64,000 bases of DNA from Actinopolyspora xinjiangensis (GCF_900104475.1 NZ_FNJR01000002.1:428448-492447), one strand, 5' to 3'. Numbered from the stretch's first letter, positions 47,296-56,707 are shown. The notes: generated from the sequence alone by a model not told the origin. Numbers and translations: made by a program.

Positions 47296-47631
47296 GTGAA
47301 AGCTGATGCCCTCCGCGGTCACTTGGACGGACTGCTACTGGCCACACTGGACGGCAAGCGGCTGCACGGCTACGCGATCATCGAGGCACTGCAACAACGC
47401 AGTGGTGGGGCCGTGTCGCTGCCCACCGGAACCGTGTACCCGGCGCTGCGGCGGCTCGAACGAGCGGGCTACGTCCGCAGCGAGTGGAGCACGGTCGGGG
47501 GCAGACAGCGGCGAACGTACAGTCTGACGCAGTCCGGGATGCGCACCCTCAACGACGAGCGGCGAGCCTGGCGCGAGTTCACGGCGGCCATAGACGGCGT
47601 GCTCGGGTCGCGCACCGCCTCCGTCGGTTAG
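47296..47631 (+). CDS. PadR family transcriptional regulator
   Basis: 111 residues. Winged helix typical of PadR: LLLATLDGKRLHGYAIIEAL, LPTGTVYPALRRLERAGYVR and SEWSTVGGRQRRTYSLTQSG, then a short C-terminal helix for dimerisation. PadR proteins usually repress adjacent membrane or efflux genes. The divergent neighbour is the 45292-47046 membrane protein, across 249 bases, which makes the cassette the likely target. Start GTG at 47296. Confidence 0.9.
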   Translation: MKADALRGHLDGLLLATLDGKRLHGYAIIEALQQRSGGAVSLPTGTVYPALRRLERAGYVRSEWSTVGGRQRRTYSLTQSGMRTLNDERRAWREFTAAIDGVLGSRTASVG

Positions 47632-47765
47632 CGGCGCTTCGGCCGGGGCCGGGCCGCTCGGACGAGGGCGGTGTGCTCCGGCTCGGGGAGCCCACGGGGA
47701 TGGTGGCGCGGGGGCGCGCACCGGTCTCCGCGCTCGGAGGGGAGCGGCGTGCCACGATCTGTGCT

Positions 47766-48113
47766 GTGGCAAGTGCACTCATCTACGTCGTGATCGTGCT
47801 CGCGGTGGCGGCGGTGGTCTACCTGCTGGCCGTTCTCGTGTTCGGGCGCGGTGAGGAACTGGAGCCGTTGCGCCCGGGGGCCACACCGACCCGGTTACCA
47901 CCGCCACCCGTGACTGGCCACGACGTGCGTTCACTACGCTTCCAGCAGGTCTTCCGCGGTTACAAGGCCTCCGAGGTGGACTGGGCGCTGGATCGGCTGG
48001 CCGACGAGCTCGACGACGCGCGGCAGCGCGTGGCCTCGCTCGAACAGTCGCTCCGGGAGGTCGAGAGTTCCGGGCGTTCGCGGGACGGGGACGGTTCCAC
48101 CGGGCGGGAGTGA
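47766..48113 (+). CDS. DivIVA-domain membrane protein (Rv1209-like)
   Basis: 115 residues from GTG 47766; the start is uncertain because no ribosome-binding site is visible. One membrane segment SALIYVVIVLAVAAVVYLLA then VLVFGRGEELEPLRPG. The C-terminal half has RSLRFQQVFRGYKASEVDWA and LDRLADELDDARQRVASLEQ, the short DivIVA-type pattern in front of a coiled coil. As in mycobacteria, it precedes tag and DUF3117. Probably membrane-bound and cell-envelope related. Confidence 0.75.
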   Translation: MASALIYVVIVLAVAAVVYLLAVLVFGRGEELEPLRPGATPTRLPPPPVTGHDVRSLRFQQVFRGYKASEVDWALDRLADELDDARQRVASLEQSLREVESSGRSRDGDGSTGRE

Positions 48114-48209
48114 CGGAACGGCGGGGACTCGCCGGGGACGGACGTCGCCGAACGGAGACCGCGCCCGATGCCTCGGAGGGCCCGATGCCTCGGAGGGGAG
48201 GTGGAAACG

Positions 48210-48671
48210 ATGATCGAACGTCTGCTGCGGGTCGAGGTGTCCGTACCGCGCGAGCCGGAGGTGGTATGGGCCGCCGCGACCGACTGGGCCAGGCAGGGTG
48301 AGTGGATGACGGGAACCCGGGTGTGGGTGACCGGCGGCGGGGGAGACGGCCCGGGTTCGGAACTGGCAGCCTTCACCGGTCTCGGGTCACTGGGGGTGCT
48401 CGACACGATGCGGATCGAGCTGTGGCAGCCTCCTTCGGAGTGTGCCGTGCGGCACACCGGAAACCTGATTCGGGGAACGGGTGGCTTCACCGTGGAACCC
48501 CTCGGGGCGGGGCGCAGCCGGTTCGCGTGGTGGGAGAGGTTCGAGTTTCCCGCCGTGCTCGCGATCGCCTGGCCGTTGGCGGCCCCCGCTGTCGCGTGGG
48601 GACTGCGACGTTCGCTGCGTTCCTTCGCCGTGTTCTGTCGGGACCACGAGGGAGGTCGGGAGGCGCGGTGA
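48210..48671 (+). CDS. SRPBCC (polyketide cyclase/dehydrase-type) protein
   Basis: 153 residues, ATG at 48210 with GGAGGGGAGGTGG upstream. MIERLLRVEVSVPREPEVVW and AAATDWARQGEWMTGTRVWV open the helix-grip fold; DGPGSELAAFTGLGSLGVLD and WWERFEFPAVLAIAWP follow. These proteins bind hydrophobic ligands; the ligand is unknown. The stop overlaps tag by 4 nt. Confidence 0.8.
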   Translation: MIERLLRVEVSVPREPEVVWAAATDWARQGEWMTGTRVWVTGGGGDGPGSELAAFTGLGSLGVLDTMRIELWQPPSECAVRHTGNLIRGTGGFTVEPLGAGRSRFAWWERFEFPAVLAIAWPLAAPAVAWGLRRSLRSFAVFCRDHEGGREAR

Positions 48672-49237
48672 GCGCGATCACCGGTGACGACGGCAGGAAG
48701 CGGTGCCACTGGGGCGCCGAACCGGCGGACTATCGGCAGTACCACGACACCGAGTGGGGAAAGCCGGTGCACGGGCAGCGGGCGATGTTCGAACGCCTGT
48801 GCCTGGAGTCCTTCCAGTCGGGCCTGTCCTGGCTGACCATCCTGCGCAAGCGTCCGGCGTTCCGGGCGGCCTTCGCCGATTTCGAACCCCGGCGGGTGGC
48901 GGAGTTCGACGACCACGACAGGCAGCGGTTGCTCGCCGACCGGGGCATCGTGCGGAACCGGGCCAAGATCGACGCGATCGTCGGCAACGCCCGGGCCGTG
49001 CTCGAACTGGACCGCCCGCTGGACGAGCTGCTGTGGTCCTTCGCCCCGGAGCCGGGTGCGCGGACACGTCCGGGCACCTCGGCCGAGGTGCCCGCCAACA
49101 CCCCGGAGTCCAGCGCGATGTCGGCCCGGCTGCGTGGGTGCGGTTTCCGCTTCGTCGGCCCAACCACCTGCTACGCGTTGATGCAGGCGACGGGGATGGT
49201 CGACGACCACGTCGCCGAGTGCTGGCTCGCCGAGTGA
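48668..49237 (+). CDS. tag: DNA-3-methyladenine glycosylase I
   Basis: 189 residues, usual length. RCHWGAEPADYRQYHDTEWG is the Tag N-terminal signature with the zinc-binding Cys and His; LCLESFQSGLSWLTILRKRP and FVGPTTCYALMQATGMVDDH complete the HhH-related fold and the C-terminal Cys/His zinc ligands. Removes 3-methyladenine from alkylated DNA. GTG start in the stop of the SRPBCC gene. Same order as Rv1209-Rv1210. Confidence 0.93.
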   Translation: MSAITGDDGRKRCHWGAEPADYRQYHDTEWGKPVHGQRAMFERLCLESFQSGLSWLTILRKRPAFRAAFADFEPRRVAEFDDHDRQRLLADRGIVRNRAKIDAIVGNARAVLELDRPLDELLWSFAPEPGARTRPGTSAEVPANTPESSAMSARLRGCGFRFVGPTTCYALMQATGMVDDHVAECWLAE

Positions 49238-49342
49238 GTCACCGGGCGGTCCGCTCCCCCGAGCCGCCCGGCCTGTTCCGGGATAGGAGGGACAGGTGAT
49301 GGGCGTGGCCCCGTCTCTCCGGCGGGGTGTTCGACGGACCCT

Positions 49343-50131
49343 TCAGTGACCGGTGAATTCCGGGGAGCGCTTCGCGACGAAGGCGTCCACGGCCTCCCGG
49401 TGGTCGTGCGTGTTTCCGCACTGGTTCTGAGCCCCCGCCTCCACGTCGAGGGTCTCGTCCAGTCCCTCGGCCGCCGCGGCGAGCATCGTCTCCTTGATCC
49501 TGGCGTAGGCGCTGGTCGGGCCGGTGGCCATGCGCCGCGCCAGTTCGGTGGCGTTGTCGGCGGCCTCTCCCGCGGCCACCACGCGGTTGACCATGCCCAT
49601 CCGCTCGGCCGCCTCCGCCGTCACGGTCTCGCCCAGCAGCAGCAGTTCCATCGCGCGGCCGTAGCCGACCAGGCGCGGCAGGGTCCAGGAGGCTCCCGAG
49701 TCGGTGGACAGCCCGACGTCGGCGAACGACATCACGAACTTGGCGTTCGCCGCGGCGACGCGGAGGTCGCAGGCGTAGGCCAACGAGGCGCCCGCTCCGG
49801 CCGCGACACCGTTGATCGCGGCGATCACCGGTTTGGGCAGCGTGGTCACCGCGCGGATCAGCGGATTGTAGTGCTCCTCCACGGTGCGCATCGGAGTGTC
49901 GTCACCGGAGTCCAGCTGACTGATGTGCTCCTTGAGGTCCTGACCGGCGCAGAACGCCTTGCCCGAGCCGGTGACGACCACCGCCCGCACCGAATCGTCG
50001 GCGGCGGCCCCGCGGAACGCCTCGATCAACCGCTCCTTGAGTTCCACGGTGAGCGAGTTGTACGAATCCGGCCGGTTGAGTGTGATTCGACGGACGCCGT
50101 CGATGTTCTCGGTCAGCAGTACCTCGGTCAC
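49343..50131 (-). CDS. Enoyl-CoA hydratase/isomerase family protein
   Basis: 262 residues. GTG at 50131 with GAGGGAG upstream. Crotonase fold: RITLNRPDSYNSLTVELKER, AVVVTGSGKAFCAGQDLKEH (oxyanion hole) and AAINGVAAGAGASLAYACDL. AGQDL and a STDSGASWTLPRLVGYGRAM block look like PaaG-type ring-epoxide isomerases of phenylacetate degradation, but no other paa gene is present, so a general fatty-acid role is equally possible. Convergent with tag. Confidence 0.85.
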   Translation of the reverse strand: MTEVLLTENIDGVRRITLNRPDSYNSLTVELKERLIEAFRGAAADDSVRAVVVTGSGKAFCAGQDLKEHISQLDSGDDTPMRTVEEHYNPLIRAVTTLPKPVIAAINGVAAGAGASLAYACDLRVAAANAKFVMSFADVGLSTDSGASWTLPRLVGYGRAMELLLLGETVTAEAAERMGMVNRVVAAGEAADNATELARRMATGPTSAYARIKETMLAAAAEGLDETLDVEAGAQNQCGNTHDHREAVDAFVAKRSPEFTGH

Positions 50132-50584
50132 GTCAAGTCTCCCTCGTTCTCGGCTCGGGTGGTCGTCCCACCCGTGTTCGATGTGATGCTCACCACGGTC
50201 GAACCAGTTCGCTCCGGCTCCACAGTAGAGCCCCTCTCGGGTGAGGGGTAGCGGTGCGCCCGTGGTGGTCGGACTCCGGTGGTTTCTCGTGCTGACCGGG
50301 GCGGAGGCCGCGATTCGTCACCTGTGATGGGATGTCCGGTGTGCTGTTTCCCACTTCTCGCCGGGGAGTCGTCCGGCTCGGCGGCTCTGCCCGCGAGGGG
50401 TTCGACTCGCCCACTGGTGGGACATGCTGACGGGGCCCGTCGTCCGGTCGCGTTGTTCGAGCAGCGCAACACGGACGGAAGTTGATCGGTTCGGTTTCGC
50501 GGGTGCGTCCGGATGGGGGAGAATGTAGGGCAAAGGCTGGTCCGGTGACCAGTCGGTGGGATGAGTTCACGGAGGGAGCACGCT
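50132..50584. other. Divergent intergenic region, 453 bases
   Basis: Separates the enoyl-CoA hydratase (minus) from the DUF3117 gene (plus). Several open frames exist but none has a ribosome-binding site or residue pattern I trust. GGAGGGAG near 50571-50578 is the ribosome-binding site of DUF3117. No clear promoter assigned. Confidence 0.4.
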
Positions 50585-50752
50585 ATGGCGGCCATGAAGC
50601 CCCGGACCGGTGACGGTCCCCTCGAGGTGACTAAGGAGGGGCGCGGAGTCGTGATGCGCATCCCGCTCGAGGGTGGTGGGCGTCTTGTCGTCGAGATGAC
50701 GATGGAGGAGGCCACGAATCTGAGCGAGGCTCTAAACTCGGTCACCGGTTGA
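50585..50752 (+). CDS. DUF3117 protein (Rv1211-like)
   Basis: 55 residues, the whole family length. MAAMKPRTGDGPLEVTKEGR then GVVMRIPLEGGGRLVVEMTM, nearly the standard DUF3117 sequence. Function unknown; very conserved in actinobacteria and in the same place after tag as in M. tuberculosis. Strong GGAGGGAG site. A hairpin terminator follows. Confidence 0.93.
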   Translation: MAAMKPRTGDGPLEVTKEGRGVVMRIPLEGGGRLVVEMTMEEATNLSEALNSVTG

Positions 50753-50803
50753 GGCCGCCGTGAGGTGACCGGCGGGTCACGCCTCGCCCCTCCGAAGATC
50801 GAT

Positions 50804-50824
50804 CCCGGCGCCCCCGGTGCCGGG
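50804..50824 (+). terminator. Intrinsic terminator after DUF3117
   Basis: CCCGGCGCC (50804-50812) and GGTGCCGGG (50816-50824) form a 9-bp stem with one G-U pair and a CCC loop, followed by TTCATT. It lies 52 bases after the DUF3117 stop. Confidence 0.6.
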
Positions 50825-50948
50825 TTCATTCCGCCGGTGCACCGGCTCGGTGCGGGGGCGACCGCCGGTGACGGCCTCCACCGCGTGATCCTCACAGCTG
50901 GGGAACCAGCGCGAATCAACCGAACAACCAGATCAGGAAGGTGCCGCA

Positions 50949-52523
50949 GTGTCCGGTTCCGCTCCCGCGGCTTCCAGTGCGGAAGCCGTTCTTCCCGTGA
51001 TTCCGACCGCCCTGGTCGAAGTAGACGTCGTCGAGCGGTGGGGTGAGGGAATCCCGGCCGCGGTCCCGGTGGCCGACGTCGACGGGGAACCGGATCTCGG
51101 TACCGCGGCGGAGTCGCTCGACCTCGACACCGCGACGCTGCGGGCGCTGGGCACCAGCGGCAAGGTGGGCGAGGTTCGCACGCTGCCGCTGTCGGACGGG
51201 CGCCTCGGCTGGGCGGTCGGTGTCGGTGACGGGGAACCGGCCCGCTGGCGCACGGCGGGCGGTGCGTTGGCCAGGACCATCCGCGCCCGCATCGGGGACT
51301 CCGGTGGCGAGGGCGACGACCCCGAGGATCTCGGCGAGGCACTGGACGTGGAGTACGTGCAGTTCCGGCTGCCGGCGTCGGCCACTCCGGAACTGGTGAG
51401 CGCGCTCACCCTGGGGCTGGCGCTGGGGGAGTACCACTTCAAGGTGAGCAGGCGTCCGGCGCCGCCCAGGTTGCGCAAGGTGCTCCTGGTGGCCCGCCAG
51501 GGTGAGGACACGGCACGGCTGCGCAACGCCGCGCGGCGCGCGCGGGAGTGGGCCTCGGCCACCGCCGTCGCTCGCGATCTCGCCAACGCGCCGTCCAACA
51601 TCAAGGATCCGGCTTGGTTGGCGAGCACCGCCGCCGCCATGGCCGCTCCGGTGACCGGGCTCGACGCCACGGTGCGGGACGAGAAGTGGCTGGCCGAGCA
51701 CGGGTTCGGCGGTGTGCTCGCCGTCGGTGGCGGTTCGGCCAGGCCGCCACGGCTGTTGGAGCTGACCTGGGGCGGTGCCGGAGGCAACGGCGCCGAGGCC
51801 CGGCACGTCGTGCTCGTGGGCAAGGGGATCACCTTCGACACCGGGGGCATCTCGCTGAAGCCGGCCGAGGGCATGGAGATGATGCGCACCGACATGGCGG
51901 GAGGCGGTGCCGTTATCGGCGCCATGCTCGCCATCGCCAGGATGGAGCTCCCCGTACGGGTGACGGCGTTGGTGCCGATGGCCGAGAATCACGTCTCGGG
52001 CTCGGCCTACCGTCCCGGTGACGTCGTCCGTCACTACGACGGGACCACCACCGAGGTCGCCAACACCGACGCCGAGGGGCGCATGGTGATGGCCGATGCT
52101 CTCGGCTACGCGGTGCGCGACCACCAGCCCGACCTGCTCGTCGACGTCGCCACGCTGACCGGTGCGATGAAGGTCGCCCTGGGACTGCGCACCGGCGGCG
52201 TGTTCAGCAGCGACGAGTGGCTCGGTGAGCGGGTGCGCGAAGCCGGGCAGCGCACCGGGGAGAGCTGGTGGCCGATGCCGCTCTCCGAGGACCACGCGGC
52301 CGACGTTCGCGGCACCACCGCCGATGTCAAGCAGGCGGGGCAGGGGCCCGGCGGGCTGATGGCGGCCCTCTTCCTGCGGGAGTTCACCGGGAACCTGGCG
52401 TGGGCCCATCTGGACATCGCCGGTCCGGCGCGGGCCGACAAGGCCTACGACGAGGTCGTGGCGGGGGCCACCGGGTTCGCCGCGCGGACCCTCGTCGAAT
52501 TCGTCGCCGGCCTGGAGGATTGA
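50949..52523 (+). CDS. pepA: Leucyl aminopeptidase (M17)
   Basis: 524 residues. GTG at 50949 with AGGAAGG upstream. Catalytic M17 domain with metal ligands K292 and D297 in GKGITFDTGGISLKP, D315 in MMRTDMAGGG, and NTDAEGR at 372-378. N-terminal regulatory domain (about 15-180) has little similarity, as usual. Cytoplasmic hexamer cleaving N-terminal residues and dipeptides. Followed by inverted repeats in the convergent space towards tatB. Confidence 0.92.
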   Translation: MSGSAPAASSAEAVLPVIPTALVEVDVVERWGEGIPAAVPVADVDGEPDLGTAAESLDLDTATLRALGTSGKVGEVRTLPLSDGRLGWAVGVGDGEPARWRTAGGALARTIRARIGDSGGEGDDPEDLGEALDVEYVQFRLPASATPELVSALTLGLALGEYHFKVSRRPAPPRLRKVLLVARQGEDTARLRNAARRAREWASATAVARDLANAPSNIKDPAWLASTAAAMAAPVTGLDATVRDEKWLAEHGFGGVLAVGGGSARPPRLLELTWGGAGGNGAEARHVVLVGKGITFDTGGISLKPAEGMEMMRTDMAGGGAVIGAMLAIARMELPVRVTALVPMAENHVSGSAYRPGDVVRHYDGTTTEVANTDAEGRMVMADALGYAVRDHQPDLLVDVATLTGAMKVALGLRTGGVFSSDEWLGERVREAGQRTGESWWPMPLSEDHAADVRGTTADVKQAGQGPGGLMAALFLREFTGNLAWAHLDIAGPARADKAYDEVVAGATGFAARTLVEFVAGLED

Positions 52524-52585
52524 GCGGCGGCTCGGGTCCGTAGCCGGCCGCTCGGCGGAACCTCCGGCGGCGCCCCGCCGCGGGT

Positions 52586-52623
52586 GCCGGAGACGTCGGG
52601 TAGGTGTACACAACGTCTCCGGC
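52586..52623 (+). terminator. Hairpin downstream of pepA
   Basis: GCCGGAGACGT (52586-52596) pairs with ACGTCTCCGGC (52613-52623); the loop is 16 bases. It is 63 bases after the pepA stop. No U-tract, but position and perfection favour a terminator. Confidence 0.55.
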
Positions 52624-52833
52624 CGTCTTCGTGAGGTACTCGCCGGAGAACCCGCGGCGGTGCCGGTCGCGAGGGCGGCCGGAGTTCGTTCCGCGCCGAA
52701 GCGGCCCGGCGATTTCGCGGGAGATCGACATCGGGAGCGCCGAAGGCGCGGCGCTCTCTCGTGAAACCGCCTCCACCGAGACCGTCGTCGGGAGGCGACC
52801 TCGCGAGCGAGGCAGCGTGTTCGGCCCCGGTGT

Positions 52834-52919
52834 GTGAGTCGAATGCGTCGCGAGGCAGCGGTGCGCGTGTAGGCGCTGTTACTCGGGGTACCTCGCGACG
52901 CGGCGAGGCGGCGACTCAC
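52834..52919. repeat. Nested inverted repeats, structured intergenic element
   Basis: Outer arms GTGAGTCG (52834-52841) and CGACTCAC (52912-52919); inner arms GCGTCGCGAGG (52845-52855) and CCTCGCGACGC (52891-52901), both perfect. Within the loop CAGCG (52856-52860) can pair with CGCTG (52874-52878). The element lies 67 bases before the tatB stop, in the convergent space. It might be a bidirectional terminator, a protein-binding site or a structured RNA. Confidence 0.55.
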
Positions 52920-52986
52920 GTGCCGGAAACCGGCCACCCGCGCGAGTTCCGCTACGTCCTCTCGGGCGCTGGGCCGTCCGCGCCGC

Positions 52987-53400
52987 TCAGGTGGCGTCGG
53001 AGTCGAACGGGGGGCGTTCGCCCGGTTCGAGGGGCTGCTGCTGTCGATGGTTCGAGGGGCGCGGCGCGTCCGAGTGCGGCTTGTGCCCGTTCGCGCCCGT
53101 CCCGTTGCCGTTGGTGAACCCGTCGAGCGGGTTCTCGTCGTCGAACAGGTGTTTGCTCACCGCGCGCCGGGGGTCGAAGTCGCGTATGCCGCGCAGATCC
53201 TCCAAGGGTTTGCGCAGGTCGTCGAACTCCGGCCCCAGTTCGGAACGCAGCTGGTCCCGCGCTCCGGTCGCGTACTCGCGGACCTGACGAACCGTCTTAC
53301 CCAGCCAGGCCGCCGCGGAAGGCAGCCGTTCGGGTCCGAGGATGAACAGACCGGCGACGATGAGAACGAGTATCTCACCCCAGCCGATGCTATCGAACAC
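52987..53400 (-). CDS. tatB: Sec-independent protein translocase subunit TatB
   Basis: 137 residues. One N-terminal membrane segment with the TatB signature [20 protein letters not shown] then [17 protein letters not shown], and an amphipathic helix ([20 protein letters not shown]). The disordered Asn/Gly/Pro-rich tail is normal for actinobacterial TatB. Receptor part of the Tat translocase. Downstream of htrA on the same strand, as in Rv1223-Rv1224; tatA/tatC are not here. Confidence 0.9.
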   Translation of the reverse strand: MFDSIGWGEILVLIVAGLFILGPERLPSAAAWLGKTVRQVREYATGARDQLRSELGPEFDDLRKPLEDLRGIRDFDPRRAVSKHLFDDENPLDGFTNGNGTGANGHKPHSDAPRPSNHRQQQPLEPGERPPFDSDAT

Positions 53401-53486
53401 CTCGACTCCTTCCGGGGCGTCGCGTAGTCCCCCGCCCAGCGGGGCGGGAACTGCTGTCCTGGCTAAGCCTATCCAAACTCTGCCCG

Positions 53487-55079
53487 CTACTGGAGGGTGA
53501 CGTCCAGGACGAGTTCGTTGCCGTCACGCACCACCGTCACCGCGACGACCGCTCCGACGTCGTGCTCGCCCACGGCGACCTCCAGCTCGTCGGCGCCGTC
53601 GATCTCACGGTCGCCCACCTTGGTGATCACGTCGCCCTCGGCGAGCCCGGCGGCCTCCGCCGCGCTGCCCTGCCGCACGTTCTGCACCTGAGCCCCGTCG
53701 GCCGTGCCGTCGGTGACCGACTTGGCGTCCACGCCCAGCTCGGCGTGCTCGACCTCTCCGGTGCGGATCAACTGCTGGGCCACCTGGCGGACCTTGTCGA
53801 TCGGGACGGCGAATCCCAGGCCGATCGAGCCGCCGGAGCCGCCCGTGCCCAGCGTCCTGATCGCCGTGTTGATGCCGACCACAGCGCCGTTGCCTGCCAC
53901 CAGCGCACCACCCGAGTTACCGGGGTTCACGGCCGCGTCCGTCTGGATGGCGTCGATCACCGCGTTGGTGTCGGTGCCCTCACCGGCCAGCCGAACCGGC
54001 CTGTCCAATGAGCTGACGATCCCGCGCGTCACGGTGCTGTCCAGTCCCAGCGGGGAACCGATCGCCAGCACGCTGTCCCCGACGCGCAGCTCCTCGGAGG
54101 AGCCCAGCTGGGCGACGGTCGGGTTGCTGACCTCAACCTTGAGTACCGCGAGGTCGGTCTGCGGATCGCGTCCGACGATGCGAGCGGGGGTGCGGGTGCC
54201 GTCCGAGAACACTGTGAATATCTTCGCGTTCGGCGTGTCCGCCGCCATCGAGACCACGTGGTTGTTCGTCACCACGTAGCCCTTGCCGTCGATGACCACA
54301 CCCGAACCGGTTCCGCCTTCGGAACCCAGCCTCACCTCGACCGAGACCACGGCGGGAAGCACACGTGAGGCGACGCCCGAGACCGAGCCCGCTGGACGCT
54401 CGGTGCCGGGTTGCACGCTGGCCAGCGTCACGCTCGGGTCGGTGAGCGGATTGCCCTCCTCGGCGGTCAGCCGCCCCACGAATCCCCCCACGGCTCCGAC
54501 CAGCAGCACCACGAGCCCCAGCGTCAGCAGGGCGCGGGGTCGGACCCTGCGTCCGAACAGCACTTCGCGCGCGCTCAGCAGCGGGCCGTTCTCGGGAGTC
54601 GTGGTCGGCTCGGTCCGGTCCCTCTCCTGGGCGGGGTCGCCGAGCACGGCTCCGGCGGTCGGATCGCGCCAGGGGTCCTGCTCGCCCCGCTCGCTCCAGA
54701 ACACCGGTTCGGAGGGGTCGCTCTCACCGGGCTGGTGTGGGCCCGGATCCCAGGGCGCGCGTTGCAGCGGTTCGGGGGCGTCGGCCGGGCGGCCGAACGC
54801 CTTCGCCAGTGACTCCGGAGCGGGTGGGGCGTGCGAAACACGTGCGGTGGGGGCGGGGTTTCCCCTGGGGGCGAAGCTACCCCTGACGCCTTCGGGCCTG
54901 CCGAAGACGGCCGCTTCGGCCGAGTGACCGGCTGACTCGCCGCCCGCGGCGGAATGCTGTGGCCCGGACGCGTCGCGCTCCGCGGGATCTTCTCGCTGGA
55001 GGTCCGTGGTGGGGCCGTCCGCGCCCGAATGTCCTCGCGGCTCCCCCTGGTTCGCGGATGTCCTCGGCTGCTCGCTCAT
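53487..55079 (-). CDS. htrA: HtrA/DegP-like serine protease
   Basis: 530 residues. ATG at 55079 with GGGGAG upstream; a longer frame is rejected. The first 180 residues are cytoplasmic, disordered and Pro/Glu/Gly-rich; one membrane segment spans 183-202. The trypsin-like domain has His274 (TNNHVVS), Asp309 (TDLAVLK) and Ser389 in GNSGG. One PDZ domain (about 435-525) follows, with [20 protein letters not shown]. Membrane-anchored envelope quality-control protease in the sigE regulon of mycobacteria (Rv1223). The cytoplasmic tail is long but usual for actinobacteria. Confidence 0.92.
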   Translation of the reverse strand: MSEQPRTSANQGEPRGHSGADGPTTDLQREDPAERDASGPQHSAAGGESAGHSAEAAVFGRPEGVRGSFAPRGNPAPTARVSHAPPAPESLAKAFGRPADAPEPLQRAPWDPGPHQPGESDPSEPVFWSERGEQDPWRDPTAGAVLGDPAQERDRTEPTTTPENGPLLSAREVLFGRRVRPRALLTLGLVVLLVGAVGGFVGRLTAEEGNPLTDPSVTLASVQPGTERPAGSVSGVASRVLPAVVSVEVRLGSEGGTGSGVVIDGKGYVVTNNHVVSMAADTPNAKIFTVFSDGTRTPARIVGRDPQTDLAVLKVEVSNPTVAQLGSSEELRVGDSVLAIGSPLGLDSTVTRGIVSSLDRPVRLAGEGTDTNAVIDAIQTDAAVNPGNSGGALVAGNGAVVGINTAIRTLGTGGSGGSIGLGFAVPIDKVRQVAQQLIRTGEVEHAELGVDAKSVTDGTADGAQVQNVRQGSAAEAAGLAEGDVITKVGDREIDGADELEVAVGEHDVGAVVAVTVVRDGNELVLDVTLQ

Positions 55080-55289
55080 CGCTCCCCGGTCGTAAGCACA
55101 TGTCGGTTCGGCCGCCGCCCATGAGTGCATCACACGAAGGAGACCTCGCGCTCACCGGAGTGGGATCTCGCCGCTCGACGGGAGCCCTCCGACTCCTTCC
55201 GCGTTCGACACTTCGGCGCGCGTTCCATCGTGGGCCACGGGAAGTGAAGTCCTCGTTGGATCGAGTCTCTCGGAAGTGGTGGGGAGAGC

Positions 55290-56036
55290 TCAGGAAGCGG
55301 GACCGGGGACAGGGGCCGAGGTTCTGACCGGCGCTTTCGGTGAAGAGGAGACGCTCGTCGTCGGAGTCTCCGTCGTCGGTCCCGCGGTGGGCACCGCCGC
55401 GGCTGTCTCGGAGACTCCCGCGTTCGATCCGGCCGAGCTTGCCGCGTCCTCCACCGCGCCTTCCTGGGGAGCGGGATCGGGTACGGCGGGGGACGGGTCA
55501 CGCACTCCGTCCATCGGGGTGTTCATGAAGGCCAGCGCCCCCAGCACGAGGCCGGAGAACACCACCCCAGCGCTTTGTTTGGCGCGTCGTCCGCCGGTCT
55601 TCGAGTGCTGCGTTCCACTACCGAGAGGTACCGATCCGCCTTCCGGAACGGAGCCGAATCGGCCGGAACCTTTTCCCAACGGGGTACTCGTTCCCAGCGG
55701 AGCCGACTTCGAGTCGCCGGTACGCCGGTTGAGCGTGACCAGCTGACCGTCCTCGCTGAGTGCCAGGTTGTCCGGTTGTTCCGGCAGCTCGGCGGTGGTG
55801 GGGATCGACTGCAGCGTCCGCAGCAGCTGCGGTGAGATCGAAGGTGTCTCTGCCGTTCGCACGGCCGAACGCGCCTGCCGTTGCGCGTCCGCCTCCGTGG
55901 CGCAGCTCGGGCAGGTGGCCAGGTGCGCGGCGGCCCGGTCGTGCGCACTCGGGCTGAGCTCGCCGTCCACGAAAGCGACCAGTGCGTCCAGCGCCAGGTG
56001 CTGCTCGGACAGCCCCCACCCTCGAAGACCGGTCAT
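55290..56036 (-). CDS. rseA: Anti-sigma-E factor RseA
   Basis: 248 residues. N-terminal zinc-binding anti-sigma domain with His38, Cys42 and Cys45 (HLATCPSC). One hydrophobic segment (about 156-172, [16 protein letters not shown]) and a Thr/Pro/Ser-rich outer tail of about 75 residues. The start overlaps the sigE stop by 4 nt (ATGA). Binds and inactivates SigE until stress. The outer tail suggests that regulated cleavage can occur outside the membrane; known M. tuberculosis RseA is shorter, so this is a difference to note. Confidence 0.88.
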   Translation of the reverse strand: MTGLRGWGLSEQHLALDALVAFVDGELSPSAHDRAAAHLATCPSCATEADAQRQARSAVRTAETPSISPQLLRTLQSIPTTAELPEQPDNLALSEDGQLVTLNRRTGDSKSAPLGTSTPLGKGSGRFGSVPEGGSVPLGSGTQHSKTGGRRAKQSAGVVFSGLVLGALAFMNTPMDGVRDPSPAVPDPAPQEGAVEDAASSAGSNAGVSETAAAVPTAGPTTETPTTSVSSSPKAPVRTSAPVPGPAS

Positions 56037-56707
56037 ACTGTTTCCTCCCGGCTACGTTCCCGATGGGCCTCCAGCGCCGACTTCAGCAACTGTCGGCCCC
56101 GATGGATTCTGCTGCGCACCGTCCCGAGCTTGACGCCGAGTGTAGCTCCGATCTCCTCGTAGGAGAGACCTTCGACGTCGCACAACACGATGGCCGCGCG
56201 GAACTCGGGGGAGAGCTCTTCCAGCGCCGCCTGCAGGTCCGGGTCGAGGTGGGTGTCCTGGAACACCTGCTCGGGGCTCGGGCCGCGTCCCGGGATGCGA
56301 TCGGTGTCCTCCGGCAGCCCCTCCATGCGGAGCCTGGAGCGCCTGCGCGCCATGTCCAGGAAGAGGTTGGTCGTGATGCGGTGCAGCCAGCCCTCGAAGG
56401 TGCCGGGACGGTACGAGGCCAGCGAGCGGAAGACCCGGATGAAGGTCTCCTGCGTCAGGTCCTCGGCGTCGTGCTTGTTGCCGGACAGTCGGAAGGCGAG
56501 TCGATACACCCGATCCGCGTGTTCCCGGACCACCTCTTCCCACGACGGGGGTGTCCAGTTGGCGGCGGTCTCGTCCGGAGAGACCACCGGCTGTTCGCCG
56601 TGCTCCTCCGAAGCCACCGGGCGGGGGATCGTGGTTTCGCTGTCGGACCGTGCCGTCCCCGTGGCGTGCGGTGGAGTCGGGCTCGGTGCTGCCGTGTGGG
56701 TGGCCAT
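56033..56707 (-). CDS. sigE: ECF RNA polymerase sigma factor SigE
   Basis: 224 residues. ATG at 56707; AGGAGG lies a little far upstream (about 14 nt). Residues 1-55 are Pro/Thr/Ser-rich. Sigma2 (about 60-130): [40 protein letters not shown]. Sigma4 (about 160-212): [40 protein letters not shown]. Gene order sigE-rseA-htrA-tatB and the divergent methyltransferase match Rv1221-Rv1224/Rv1220c. Controls envelope and heat stress responses. A SigE-type promoter is visible upstream, implying autoregulation. Confidence 0.93.
   Translation of the reverse strand: MATHTAAPSPTPPHATGTARSDSETTIPRPVASEEHGEQPVVSPDETAANWTPPSWEEVVREHADRVYRLAFRLSGNKHDAEDLTQETFIRVFRSLASYRPGTFEGWLHRITTNLFLDMARRRSRLRMEGLPEDTDRIPGRGPSPEQVFQDTHLDPDLQAALEELSPEFRAAIVLCDVEGLSYEEIGATLGVKLGTVRSRIHRGRQLLKSALEAHRERSREETV

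Larger units (their letters stand above)
52524..52986. other. Convergent intergenic region between pepA and tatB, 463 bases
   Basis: No gene supported. It holds a pepA terminator-like hairpin (52586-52623) and a larger nested structure (52834-52919), both described separately. The rest is GC-rich and without coding pattern. Confidence 0.5.
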
